Assembly (NCBI RefSeq): GCF_029867415.1
Contig: NW_026705448.1
Coordinates: 310,001-374,000 of the forward strand
Length of the DNA stretch: 64,000 bases
Origin: Vicia villosa
Lineage: Eukaryota; Streptophyta; Magnoliopsida; Fabales; Fabaceae
Direction: 5' to 3'
Under the pieces are notes generated by a model. That model made no database searches, was not told the origin of the DNA, and saw only the letters and a list, made by a program, of their open reading frames with translations. Both the position numbers and the translations under genes were made by a program. Positions 53,838 through 64,000 of the stretch are shown piece after piece. How positions within the stretch are numbered: position 1 is the first letter of the stretch; each line of letters begins with the position of its first letter.

Positions 53838-56800
53838 CTAAGCAAGACGAATGACATCAACCTGTCCAACTGGTTGACCTTGGAAATATGGCTTTAATCT
53901 CTGCCCATTAACTTTAAAGATGTCTCCATTAGCTTGATTTTTTATTTCAACTGCACCGTAAGGAAACACCTTATGAACCACAAATGGTCCCGACCATTTG
54001 GATCTCAATTTTCCCGGAAAAAGCTTCAAACGGGAATTGTACAGAAGGACCAGCTGTCCTTCCCAAAACTCTTTTTTCTGAATCCTCCTATCGTGCCACT
54101 TCTTGGTTTGTTCCTTGTAAACCTTGGCATTTTCGTACGCACGATTCCGGAACTCTTCTAATTCATGCAACTGTAAGATTCTAGAATTTCCTGCTAGAGA
54201 CAAGTCCATGTTCAAAAATTTAGTTGCCCAAAATGCCTTGTGTTCAAGCTCTAAAGGCAAGTGACATGCTTTTCCATAAACAAGTTGGTATGGTGACATC
54301 CCGATGGGTGTTTTGAACGCCGTTCGGTAAGCCCATAACGCATCATCTAGCTTTGTTGCCCAATCCTTTCTCGACGAACTCACTGTCTTCTCGAGAATTT
54401 GTTTGAGCTGTCTATTAGACACCTCTACCTGACCACTTGTTTGAGGGTGATAAGGGGTGGCTATCCGATGCTTCACATTGTATTTCTGCAGGAGTTTCTC
54501 CATGAGGTGATTTAGGAAGTGCGTTCCTTCATCACTAATAAGTGCTCTCGGTACTCCAAACCTAGCAAATATGTTCTCCCTCAAGAACTTGACTACCACC
54601 TTTGCATCATTAGTTGGTAAAGCTACCGCCTCCACCCATTTTGAGACATAGTCCACTACAACTAAGATGTAATTCTTCCCGAATGATGGTGGAAACGGAC
54701 CCATGAAGTCAATTCCCCAAACATCGAATAGCTCCACCTCTAACATGAAATTCTGGGGCATTTGATTTCTTTTTGAAATGTTCCCAGTACGCTGACACTT
54801 ATCACATTCTTTTACCATTTCCTGGGAATCTTTGAACAATGATGGCCAGTACAATCCTGACTGCAAGACTTTGGAGGCAGTACGATCCCCACTAAAATGC
54901 CCTCCATATTCCGAGTCATGACATGCTCTCAACACATCCTTTTGCTCCTCCTCAGGCACACATCGTCTTATCAGCCCATCTACTCCTCTCTTGTATAGGT
55001 ATGGGTCATCCCATAGATAGAACCTGCAATCATGAACAAACTTTTTCTTGCGGTTAGAATCAAAATCGTCAGGTATTACACCGCCAACAAGGTAGTTTGC
55101 GTAATCAGCAAACCAAGGCACTCCAATAACAGCTAGGATGTGTTCATCAGCAAACTCATCCTTTATTGGACGCCGCTCTTCTGTCTCCTCAATGGGTGAC
55201 ATTCGCGAAAGGTGATCTGCAACAGTGTTTTCACACCCTTTCTTGTCGCGAATCTCTACATCGAACTCTTGGAGAAGTAAAATCCACCTCAGAAGTCTGG
55301 GTTTCGAATCCTGCTTGGCAAAGAGATATTTTAAAGCAGCATGGTCAGTGTAAACAATCACTTTTGAACCCAACAGATATTGCCTGAATTTATCAAAGGC
55401 ATACACAACAGCTAGCAACTCCTTCTCGGTGGTTGCATAATTGATCTGTGCAGGGTTCAAAACGTGACTGGCATAATAAATAACATGAAGCAATTTTTCT
55501 CTCCGCTGTCCAAGTACAGCCCCCACTGCAATGTCGCTAGCATCGCACATGATCTCAAAGGGTAGAGACCAATCAGGGGCAATCACAATGGGTGCCGACA
55601 CTAGTTTATTTTTCAGTGTCTCAAATGCATCGGCACACTCTTTATCGAATACAAAAGTCCTGTCTTTAACCAACAAAGTGGTCAGCGGTTTGGCTATCTT
55701 TGAAAAATCCCTTATGAACCTGCGGTAGAATCCCGCATGGCCAAGGAAACTTCGAATACCTTTCTCATTCACAGGTGGTGGTAATTTTGAGATAACCTCC
55801 ACCTTAGCTTGATCAACTTCGATTCCCCTGTGGGAGATCTTGTGACCAAGAACAATGCCTTCTCGTACCATGAAATGGCACTTCTCCCAGTTTAGGATCA
55901 GATTACTTTCTTGACATCGCTGCAAAACAAGTGAAAGGTTAGCCAAACAATTATCAAAGGAGGAACCAAAAACCGAGAAGTCATCCATGAAGACTTCCAT
56001 ATGCTTTTCAAGCATATCAGCAAAAATAGAAGTCATGCATCTTTGGAAAGTCGCTGGGGCATTACACAACCCGAACGGCATCCTTCTATAAGCGAAGATA
56101 CCGTATGGGCAAGTAAAGGCTGTTTTCTCTTGATCCTCCGGTGCAACCGCAATTTGGTTGTATCCAGAGTACCCATCCAGAAAACAATAATAGTCATGCC
56201 CAGCCAATCTTTCTAACATTTGGTCAATGAATGGCAATGGAAAGTGATCTTTTCTTGTGGCCAGATTTAGTCTTCTGTAGTCTATGCACACTCGCCACCC
56301 AGTGACCGTTCTGGTAGGAATCAACTCATTCTTTTCATTAGCTATCACCGTTGTACCTCCTTTTTTAGGTACCACGTGAACAGGGCTCACCCATGAACTG
56401 TCCGATATCGGGTAAATAAGACCTGCATCTAACAGCTTCACAACTTCCTTTCTCACTACCTCCTTCATAACTGGGTTCAATCTCCTTTGAGGCTGCACCA
56501 CCGGTTTGTGATCTTCTTCCATGAGAATTTTGTGCATGCACATCGTAGGACTTATTCCCTTGAGGTCTTCAATCTTCCAACCCATAGCCCCCTTGAACTT
56601 TTTCAGAACTTCAATTAACTTGTCTTCTTGTATATTTTTCAAGCTCGAGCTAATGATGGCGGGACATTTTTCTTCAGAATCGAGGAAAACATATTTAAGA
56701 TTCTCCGGAAGCTGTTTCAATTCTGAACTTTTTGGCTTTTCTTCATTGCAACCCAATGCTATTGGTTGCCTTAGATCTTCCCACCTATGAGTTCGAGAAC

Positions 56801-59351
56801 CTTTAAAGATAGGTTGAGTTTCCAACATTGATATCACCTCCAAGTCATTATCATCGGCTTCTTCATTTTCTCCAAAAATTGACATGCTCAAAACTTTTTC
56901 GAGAGGTAATTGCAATACACTCTCCACATGATCACTTTCTACCACTTGTTGGAGCACTTGTATATTGCTACTAGTGCCAATATCCTCTTTATGCTTCATG
57001 GTATTATGAACATTGATTTTTAACTCTTCATCATAAACCTTCAAAGTCAGAGTGCCCCCATCCATATCTATCATGACTCTCCCCGTTTCCAAGAATGGTC
57101 GTCCCAAAATTATCGGCATCTCTTCATCTTCTGGCATTTCCAGAATTACAAAATCTACCGGAAACACAAACTTATCCACTTTCACAAGGACGTCTTGGAC
57201 TACTCCGTAAGGTCGCTTGACCGAATGATCTGCAAATTGGAGAGTCATCCGAGTGTCTTGGATTGCACCAATTCCCAACTTTTTGTAGATGGATAGAGGC
57301 ATGAGACTGATACTTGCCCCCAGATCAATTAGAGCTCTCTTGAAAGATCTATCTCCAATAGTGCAAGGGATAGTAACTGCTCCTCTATCCTTCTTTTTCA
57401 CTGGTATCTTCATGCCCTGCAAAATAGCACTACAAGTTTCTGTTAGAATAATGGGGTGGTCTGCAATGGTTCGCTTTTTAGCGATGATGTCCTTCATGAA
57501 TTTGGCATAGGTGGGCATTTGCTCAAGTGCCTCCAACAACGGAATGTTCAGCTCCAACTTTTTGAATAATTCCAGGAACTTCTCAAAATTCTTTTCTTGC
57601 TGCCCCTTTTTCTTGTTTCTTTGAGGGTAAGGCAGCTTGACTTCTGGTGTTGGTGTTAATACTTTTTCTTTCGTAACGGGTGCTGGTGTTACCACTTCTT
57701 CTTCCACTTGCTCATTCTCTCTTATGTCCAGCTCCACCTCAAGCAATTGATCCTCACTCTCCAAATCCTTTTCCACCACTTCACGTGGTTTCCCTCTCCG
57801 TGTAGTGACAGCATTGATTTTTTTATTGTCTTTAGGATTAGTAACAGTTGCGCTTGGGAGGGCTCCTGGTGCTTGCGGAATTGCAAGGTGTTGAGCAATT
57901 TGACTCATTTGTACTTCAAGGTTCTTGATTGAGGCTCCGGTGTTCCTTAAATTTCTACGTGTCTCTTCTTGGAACTGGGAGCTTTGAGCGGCCATCTTTT
58001 CAATGGCAATTTCCCACTCCGCCTTTCTTGGACCCTGTGGTTGGTATTGTTGTTGAGGTTGCTGGTATGGTTGTTGTTGCGGACGATATTGTTGTCCCTG
58101 TGGTTGGTATTGTTGAGTCTGAGGCTGATATGGTTGTTGTCCTTGAATCGGCTTCTGGACGTTTCCTTGCTGGTCTTTCCATGAGAAATTCGGATGATTT
58201 TTCCACCCCGGATTATATGTGTTGGCATAAGGATTGTTTTGCCTCAACATATGAATCTGCTCAACCTGTTCTTGAGTTGCCACACAATGCATAGCAAAGT
58301 GCGGTCCACCACATATTTCACAAAGAACCGCTTTAACTGGTTCCACCTGTGCTACCGTCTGAGTTCCAATATTCATCTTTTTTAACCTTCTCTCTACCTC
58401 TGCAGCAATCTGATCCTCCATCTTAACAACCTGCTCTGGCAATTTCAAATCAATTTTGCCCTCCGGTTGGCTCATGGTTCGATCATACAACTCAAGATGC
58501 TCATTAGCAGCAATTGCCTCTATGATCCTTTTCATAACTGTGGCTGTAGCAAAATTTGTTGAACCACCAGCAGCGGTATCAATAAGCTGCTTTGTCTTTA
58601 GTCGCAACCCATTCACGAAATTCTGCATTTGCTCGGTAGCGTCCATGTTATGAGTAGGACATGCAGTCAAACACCTTTTGAACCTCTTGTATGCATCCCC
58701 CAATGATTCCCCCTCTTTTTGTTTGAAATTGACAATATCGTATCTTTTTCGGATAAACACCGACGCAGGAAAATATTCATTGAGGAATGCCGTTTCCATC
58801 TCTTGCCATGTCGTGATACTTGCAGCCGGAAGTGAGTAAAACCACTCCTCTGCGTCATCAGTAAGTGTAAACGGGAACATAACAAGTCTCTTAGCCTCCT
58901 CTGAATGACCTTCGATCTTCAACGAAGTTGTCGTAGTGAGAAATCTCTGAAGATGCTTATTTGCATCCTCGTTAATTCTTCCGGAGAACGGCTTGCTGTC
59001 TAACTGGCGAATGGTGGACGGATACAATTGAAAATGTGCCACATTCACAGGTTGATTAACAATAGTCATCCGGTTGGGGTGAGCATTTGCCCCTCCATAG
59101 TCCCCTAACAATCTTTCTGCAGGAGGTTGATTTCCAGCCATGTTAACTGGTTCCTGAACTACCTCCCTGTCAAAGTCAGAGTCGTTGTGCTCCGAATGCA
59201 CAGACACTTCGTCGTCGCTTTCCTGATGTGGAACACTAAGACTTGCACTTGGTGCTGCCAGTCTTTCAAGTCTTGCCTTGCGGCGTCTCTCGTGCAGAGC
59301 TCTTTCTGGTTCTGTGTCAAAGGAAAATTTAGCTGAGGTCTGACCTCGCAT
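53838..59351 (-). CDS. Athila-type Gag-Pol polyprotein, intact
   Basis: 1837 codons from [18 protein letters not shown] without a stop. Gag (about 90-300) has [20 protein letters not shown]; a knuckle-like [13 protein letters not shown] lies near 345, followed by a Gln/Pro/Tyr-rich linker (about 390-450). Protease has [12 protein letters not shown] near 678. RT (about 980-1170) has [10 protein letters not shown] and FMDDFSVFG near 1122. RNase H has [10 protein letters not shown] near 1270, [10 protein letters not shown] near 1309 and [10 protein letters not shown] near 1337. Integrase has an H-H-C-C module near 1480-1520 (HDSEYGGH...CDKCQRTG). Its DDE residues are in WGIDFMGPF (about 1546), ISDEGTHF (about 1608) and SGQVEVSNR (about 1643), and the C-terminal module is [15 protein letters not shown] (near 1790). 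All catalytic residues I can identify are present. There is no chromodomain, as expected for Athila. It makes particle, protease, reverse transcriptase and integrase for the element and possibly for deleted relatives. Confidence 0.93.
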   Translation of the reverse strand: MRGQTSAKFSFDTEPERALHERRRKARLERLAAPSASLSVPHQESDDEVSVHSEHNDSDFDREVVQEPVNMAGNQPPAERLLGDYGGANAHPNRMTIVNQPVNVAHFQLYPSTIRQLDSKPFSGRINEDANKHLQRFLTTTTSLKIEGHSEEAKRLVMFPFTLTDDAEEWFYSLPAASITTWQEMETAFLNEYFPASVFIRKRYDIVNFKQKEGESLGDAYKRFKRCLTACPTHNMDATEQMQNFVNGLRLKTKQLIDTAAGGSTNFATATVMKRIIEAIAANEHLELYDRTMSQPEGKIDLKLPEQVVKMEDQIAAEVERRLKKMNIGTQTVAQVEPVKAVLCEICGGPHFAMHCVATQEQVEQIHMLRQNNPYANTYNPGWKNHPNFSWKDQQGNVQKPIQGQQPYQPQTQQYQPQGQQYRPQQQPYQQPQQQYQPQGPRKAEWEIAIEKMAAQSSQFQEETRRNLRNTGASIKNLEVQMSQIAQHLAIPQAPGALPSATVTNPKDNKKINAVTTRRGKPREVVEKDLESEDQLLEVELDIRENEQVEEEVVTPAPVTKEKVLTPTPEVKLPYPQRNKKKGQQEKNFEKFLELFKKLELNIPLLEALEQMPTYAKFMKDIIAKKRTIADHPIILTETCSAILQGMKIPVKKKDRGAVTIPCTIGDRSFKRALIDLGASISLMPLSIYKKLGIGAIQDTRMTLQFADHSVKRPYGVVQDVLVKVDKFVFPVDFVILEMPEDEEMPIILGRPFLETGRVMIDMDGGTLTLKVYDEELKINVHNTMKHKEDIGTSSNIQVLQQVVESDHVESVLQLPLEKVLSMSIFGENEEADDNDLEVISMLETQPIFKGSRTHRWEDLRQPIALGCNEEKPKSSELKQLPENLKYVFLDSEEKCPAIISSSLKNIQEDKLIEVLKKFKGAMGWKIEDLKGISPTMCMHKILMEEDHKPVVQPQRRLNPVMKEVVRKEVVKLLDAGLIYPISDSSWVSPVHVVPKKGGTTVIANEKNELIPTRTVTGWRVCIDYRRLNLATRKDHFPLPFIDQMLERLAGHDYYCFLDGYSGYNQIAVAPEDQEKTAFTCPYGIFAYRRMPFGLCNAPATFQRCMTSIFADMLEKHMEVFMDDFSVFGSSFDNCLANLSLVLQRCQESNLILNWEKCHFMVREGIVLGHKISHRGIEVDQAKVEVISKLPPPVNEKGIRSFLGHAGFYRRFIRDFSKIAKPLTTLLVKDRTFVFDKECADAFETLKNKLVSAPIVIAPDWSLPFEIMCDASDIAVGAVLGQRREKLLHVIYYASHVLNPAQINYATTEKELLAVVYAFDKFRQYLLGSKVIVYTDHAALKYLFAKQDSKPRLLRWILLLQEFDVEIRDKKGCENTVADHLSRMSPIEETEERRPIKDEFADEHILAVIGVPWFADYANYLVGGVIPDDFDSNRKKKFVHDCRFYLWDDPYLYKRGVDGLIRRCVPEEEQKDVLRACHDSEYGGHFSGDRTASKVLQSGLYWPSLFKDSQEMVKECDKCQRTGNISKRNQMPQNFMLEVELFDVWGIDFMGPFPPSFGKNYILVVVDYVSKWVEAVALPTNDAKVVVKFLRENIFARFGVPRALISDEGTHFLNHLMEKLLQKYNVKHRIATPYHPQTSGQVEVSNRQLKQILEKTVSSSRKDWATKLDDALWAYRTAFKTPIGMSPYQLVYGKACHLPLELEHKAFWATKFLNMDLSLAGNSRILQLHELEEFRNRAYENAKVYKEQTKKWHDRRIQKKEFWEGQLVLLYNSRLKLFPGKLRSKWSGPFVVHKVFPYGAVEIKNQANGDIFKVNGQRLKPYFQGQPVGQVDVIRLA

Positions 59352-59504
59352 AAACAGTTAGACAATAGTTAGAACAGATACAAGACTGCAACGAAATTAA
59401 AATTAACAGATAAAAATAAAATTTTGGTCGCAGAGCAACAAAATTTCAATTGACTTAAAGTTCGGCTTATAGTTTGGCAGTCCCCGGCAACGGCGCCAAA
59501 AACT
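59352..59504 (-). other. Athila leader with tRNA-Asp primer-binding site
   Basis: Primer site TGGCGCCGTTGCCGGGGA on the minus strand (59498-59481), six bases from the 5' LTR. The remaining 130 bp form the untranslated leader before the gag ATG. Confidence 0.9.
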
Positions 59505-60948
59505 TGATCGGAAAATAGCAAGTGTACTACTTTTGATACCGATGTAGTTATTAAAATGGAGTTGAATCCAAGTATCGATCACAAGGACTGCGAATAAAGT
59601 ATAAGCCAGTACTAAATTTCAATTGAACAAAAAGCTATTGTTGGGTTTTTGATTTGCTTGATGAAACTACTAACTGTTTATAATTAAAAATGATAAGTAA
59701 ATGATGATTTGGTTCACAAATGAGAAAGCATGCTAAGGTTGATGTATAAATCTTATGTAACCCCTTGAAAACACCGTTGTTCATGAAAAGATGTGACCAC
59801 AATTGAGTATCAATTCTATAAAATAGTTTTCCCTAATTCCTTAGTGGAGAACTTCTTAATACTTAAAAGTCAATTTCAATTCCTCAATAATTGATTTTAG
59901 TATTAAGGCATTATGCATCGTGTTCTAGAATGGATGATCACTATGGTGAAATCCTTATTCCTAAGCGATTTACCGGTAATGTTTTGATTCAAAACGCATT
60001 AGAGTGGTGTGTCAAGCCTAACCCTAATCATAGATCAACAAAATATTTTCCAATACAATGAAGCATGAAAATCTTTGAATCATAAACTCAAATTATAAAA
60101 ACATCAAATTCATCACAACGGTTTTAACAAGTCATTACATGAAAAGATTTAGGGACATCACCCTAGCATAAAATAGTTTAGCTACTCATAATGTTTAAGA
60201 AAATAACAAGAGTAATTGAAGTCATTACAAGAAATTATCGGTTGATATGATCTCCAATCGCGAGTGCTCTTGAAGATCTCTTCCAAAACCCTTGACTCTT
60301 CTTTCTCTGTAATTCTCTATGCTCAATGATCCAAGATCCATGATTCCTTCTTCCTGTTAGGTTTTAGTAGTGTTGGCAGTCATCCCTCGTCTCCGAAAGG
60401 TCCAAAATACCCTTAATGAGTTCAAGGCTTTCAAAATATCAAAAGTTGGAAATCTGCCCGCGCCTACCAACACGGACCGTGTGCAGGAACACGGGTGCCC
60501 GTGTTGGTCAACTGCTTCAGCACCACAAATTCACTTTCTGCGCAGCTTTTCACACGGACCGTGTGCAGGAACACGGGTGCCCGTGTGAAACCTCTGTTTT
60601 TCTATCCAAAAACCAACTTTCCAGCCATCTTTTGACACGCCCGTGTGCACACACACGGGTGCCCGTGTTGACCTCAGTTTTGGCTCTTTTGGCTTCTTTT
60701 TCTCGCTCGTGCGCGCCATAAACTTCGACCTCTCCCGTGCATTAACCTGGCCACACACAAACTAACAACCAACGCATAAAACGGCACTTGAATAATACTC
60801 AGAACACACTAATCATGCAACAACATCACACAATCGACAAACAAGAAACTTACTAACAAAACCTATAACAATGCCACATAGTATTACCAAGATTATGACT
60901 TTTAGTCGGAAAAAGGTGCGGAAACTTACTAGAAATGGTGACCGATCA
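59505..60948 (-). repeat. 5' LTR of intact Athila
   Basis: 1444 bp, four differences from 49005-50448. The palindrome pairs at 60470-60669 are identical to those in the other LTR. Confidence 0.95.
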
Positions 60949-60953
60949 ATAAC

Positions 60954-63929
60954 TCTCTCATCCTTCATCAAAAAATTCAAACCAAAGCTCATTTTGAAGG
61001 AAATTCAATTATCTTTCAAATGCCATTGATCCCATGGTCATTGGATTCACCATTTGAAAAATATGATCAAAGACATTACAGGTCATTTTCAAAGTCAACA
61101 AAAAGACACTTTTTTCAAAAGGACACACAAGGAGCATCAAAAATAATTTTGACATGAGACCAAAGACATTGGTTAGAGGACTCTTTGAGGTTTCCAAAAA
61201 GTGCAAGATCTCCTTCATATGACAAAAATTGAGGGATTTACAGCTTGTTGAAGTTGGCTAAATTTTGGAAAATGCATGAAACCAACATTGTTCAAAAATG
61301 CATTTTTTCCAAAAGGGGCCAAGTTTTTATGGTTCAAACATCTTTGCCATGTTATTATGGGCCTCCCACGACCAAGGCTAAGCCCACACCATTTTTATTC
61401 ATTTTTTGATTGATTTTATCTTACTTTAAGATTAAAATTAAAAGGAAAATGGATGGATAATGGTTAGCTTACAAATCAAGCATGACTCACCCAAGGAATC
61501 TCTACCTTTCTGCAGAGAATTGAAGAGCAATGCAAGTGCATTGAAGGCAAGGAGACTTGGTCAATAATTCAAAGCTTTTTAATATTAAAAAATCAAGAAT
61601 TCCACAAAGGCAACTAAGATGCTTCTTAGCTTCAATTCTAAGCACTCAATGCTTATATATAGACTATCATACTTCAGTAACTGGGGGGACACGAATTCAG
61701 AGCCATTCTTATGCTTGTACCATGCTTGTAACACTTTGAAAATTTCAAAGAAATTCAAAATTCGAATTCTGAGTTTAATCCATTTTCAATATAAACTAAA
61801 CACTTAAACACCTTCCTCAAGCATTACTGAACATATCTCAATCATTTCCAAGTCTTGAAACCTCATAAATCGAGCTACCTAGGCCACGGTTTGTTCAAAC
61901 TAAAATCGACTTATATCTCATAACTCACGCATATTTAACAAGATGTAGATGCATAATTGTGTTTGGTTTGAAGCTCTGGTCGTTTCTGGAGCTTCAATTG
62001 GATTTTAATGGCTGTTTGTAGCATATACCATTTTAGGGTTCTTCATCTCAAAATTAGGGCTTTCTGAAATAGGCAAAATTAGAGGTTCTAAATAGTACCA
62101 TTAGATTCGTATGGACAAGACGAGTTGAATGGTACCATCGCGCCAAATTTATTTGCTTGTTTACCCCTATTCGTTATTTTGCAGAATTAGGGTTCACCTA
62201 CTATAGCGCTTTTTTACAAAAGCGCTGTTAAAAGCCTTGTCTGGAGGTTGAAGACGAAGACGTGTCTTCCTCCCATTGGTTCAGCAGCGCGCGTACTTTT
62301 TTTAAACTTTCCACTAATCAAGTGTTTTGCAGGTGTAACGTGAACCATGTGCCTCAATTTCTGGACCATCTGATCTCATTTAATGAATCATCCAACGCGC
62401 CAGATCAAACAATCCTTATCATGGACCCTCAATCCAACCACACATGATCAGTATCCTTTTATTTCTTATTTTTATTTTAATTTCTTTGTTAAATTAATTA
62501 AAAATAGTTTTAAAAATCCAAAAAATACACAAAAAATATTTTTAGACTTCTAAAATAATATATTATTTTCTGAAATAAAAATATTTTATTTTTCTTCAAA
62601 ATTTCAATATTTTGCATAATTAATTAGTATATATTTATATATTTGCTTTTTAATTATTCTAACCAATCAAAAAATCATAAAAAAAAGTGTTCTTTATATT
62701 AAATATTGTTTATATATTATAAACTAATTTTGTACATATTTTGAATAATTTTATCTTTAAGTTTTAATTATTTGTATAATTATTTGCATAATTATGTTTT
62801 AATTAACTTAAATCAATTTCAAATCAATTTCAAAAATTCCAAAAAAATTAGTTTTGTTTTAAAATTAATTGACAAATATTTTGTACATATTTTAAACTTA
62901 AATTTCTAGGTTTAAATTTATTTTCATCTTTTTTCTTCATTTTAATTTAATTAATCATGCATTAATTATAATTAAAATCCACCATAAAAAATCCAAAAAC
63001 ATGCCCTTTTATTTTTTGCAATTTAAATTTCTAGATAAATGTATAGGATGTCAAATTCATGTACATAGGCTAGTTTACATTTCCTGCACAATCGATGTAA
63101 TAGCGTAGATTTACTTTCCGCACTTTACATTTCCGCATTTTAATTTCCCGCATATATATAAACTGCGTGTATGTCAAAGATAAAATTGAACCGTTAGATC
63201 ACTAACTTCAAAGATAAATATCTGAATCCAATCACAATCACACTTGCACCTCTTCAGGTAATACCCTTCTCATTCTTTCAAAATCAAAGTCAAATTCTAC
63301 TGTTTTGAGTACAAAATCGAACCTTGCTTTTATATCCGGTGAAAGGATAGATTTTTAAAGGAAATAGGATAAAGACCTTACAACTCAGGGTAGACCTCCT
63401 AGTTTGCTTGCTCAAATCAAAACCAACAAAATTCTCATACATTGTTGATTTTTCAAAACTTTCAAAAAAGGCAATACTTTGTATACATCCAAACACGGAT
63501 TATTACAAAGTTAACGTTCTTTTCAAAAACATCTTTCGAAAGATAAACAAGCATTTTGTATACATCCACACACGGATCATTACAAAATTCAATTTACAAA
63601 AGTATTTGAAACCACATATGAGCATTCTAAAGCAATTGAAAAGTGATCGAAAAACAAGTGAGCTAAGCAAACTTAAGAGCCCATGGATAACCATGGATAC
63701 AAAGGGTGCTAACACATTCCCTTTGTATAACCTACCCCCTTACCAAGAATTTCTTAAAGGTCTTTTTTCTGTGTCTTTTATAAACCTTTCCTTAATTGGA
63801 TAAAATAAAAGGTCGGTGGCGACTCTGTGAATTTTCAAAAATGCGAAAGCATTAAGCGATAAAAAAGAGTCAGTTCACGTATCTCTACAGAACAGAGGTA
63901 TGGCCCGGATTAAAAAACGGAGGTCCACA
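60954..63929 (+). repeat. Ogre LTR 2, right part
   Basis: Continues the LTR from 49004 after the Athila and one TSD copy. Shares blocks with LTR 1 such as CTCATTTTGAAGGAAATT, CAACAAAAAGACACTTTTTT and GGTTAGAGGACTCT. AT-rich from 62450 to 63010. The dyad module is at 63681-63721. It ends GGTCCACA, four bases before an intact Ogre primer site. Confidence 0.87.
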
Positions 63930-63933
63930 GAAC

Positions 63934-63951
63934 TGGCGACTCTGCTGGGGA
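63934..63951 (+). other. Ogre primer-binding site
   Basis: TGGCGACTCTGCTGGGGA, perfect version of the site at 29343. It shows that LTR 2 also acts as the 5' LTR of a further Ogre copy running off the window. Confidence 0.85.
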
Positions 63952-64000
63952 AATACTTTCAAAAACAAAATGTTTTCAAAAGGGGTTACCTTAAGAGAAT
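63952..64000 (+). mobile_element. Start of a second Ogre internal region
   Basis: AAAAGGGGTTACCTTAA near 63977 parallels AGAGGGGTTACCTTAAAA near 29375 after the first primer site. Only about 50 bases are visible. Confidence 0.75.

Larger units (their letters stand above)
49005..60948 (-). mobile_element. Full-length, probably intact Athila-type Ty3/gypsy element
   Basis: 11,944 bp on the minus strand with 1444-bp LTRs at 49005-50448 and 59505-60948. The LTRs differ at four positions (near 49274, 49805, 50012, 50372), 99.7% identical. Perfect TSD ATAAC lies at 49000-49004 and 60949-60953. It has a tRNA-Asp primer site, a purine tract, an uninterrupted 1837-codon gag-pol and an uninterrupted second ORF. 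No disabling mutation was found, so it is the best candidate for an autonomous element here. It sits in Ogre LTR 2. Confidence 0.95.

Overview
This is plant nuclear DNA made almost entirely of nested transposable elements. No intact host gene is visible. Ogre/Tat-type and Athila-type Ty3/gypsy elements occur beside SIRE-like and Tork-like Ty1/copia elements, a Mutator-like (MULE) transposase gene, a LINE tail and an AT-rich background. This points to a repeat-rich legume, most likely tribe Fabeae (pea, vetch, faba bean, lentil, grass pea). That placement is inferred from element composition only.

Layout. 1-5138: a non-autonomous chromovirus-like LTR element; its 3' LTR is complete and only the end of its 5' LTR is in the window. 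5139-15690: a decayed MULE transposase gene, split by a SIRE-like copia element (7238-14642). 15690-18938: MULE subterminal repeats, an inverted duplication of a receptor-kinase gene fragment, a small MULE-type MITE and AT-rich DNA. 18939-23950: a decayed Tork/Tnt1-like copia element on the minus strand, inside a locally duplicated sequence. 24306-25370: a LINE 3' fragment and an RPA/OB-fold gene fragment. 25475-48135: an Ogre element carrying two insertions, a deleted but very recent Athila-type element (32216-38951) and an Ogre-like solo LTR (39407-42197). 48136-63929: a second Ogre LTR, interrupted by a full-length Athila-type element on the minus strand (49005-60948). 63930-64000: the start of another Ogre internal region.

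Insertion boundaries are well supported. Target-site duplications (TSDs) are GAGGT/AAGGT, GATGT, ATTCA, CATAG and ATAAC, plus a 9-bp TATATAATA for the MITE. Removing the SIRE-like element, the deleted Athila or the solo LTR restores the host reading frame at each site. The minus-strand Athila (LTRs differ at 4 of 1444 positions, 1837-codon gag-pol ORF and a second ORF both open) is the only element that looks potentially autonomous.

The most unusual signal is shared by three unrelated elements. The SIRE-like copia element and both Athila-type elements carry GC/CpG-rich near-palindromes that come in pairs with centres 20-22 bp apart, about two turns of B-DNA. The clusters lie about 110-480 bp inside the LTR. 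In the two elements that have a second ORF, another cluster sits a few hundred bases upstream of that ORF. The palindrome sequence differs in each family but the geometry is the same. The second ORFs of the copia and Athila elements also look alike. I propose a shared, previously unnamed regulatory module, possibly a protein-plus-cognate-site system; its function is inference.
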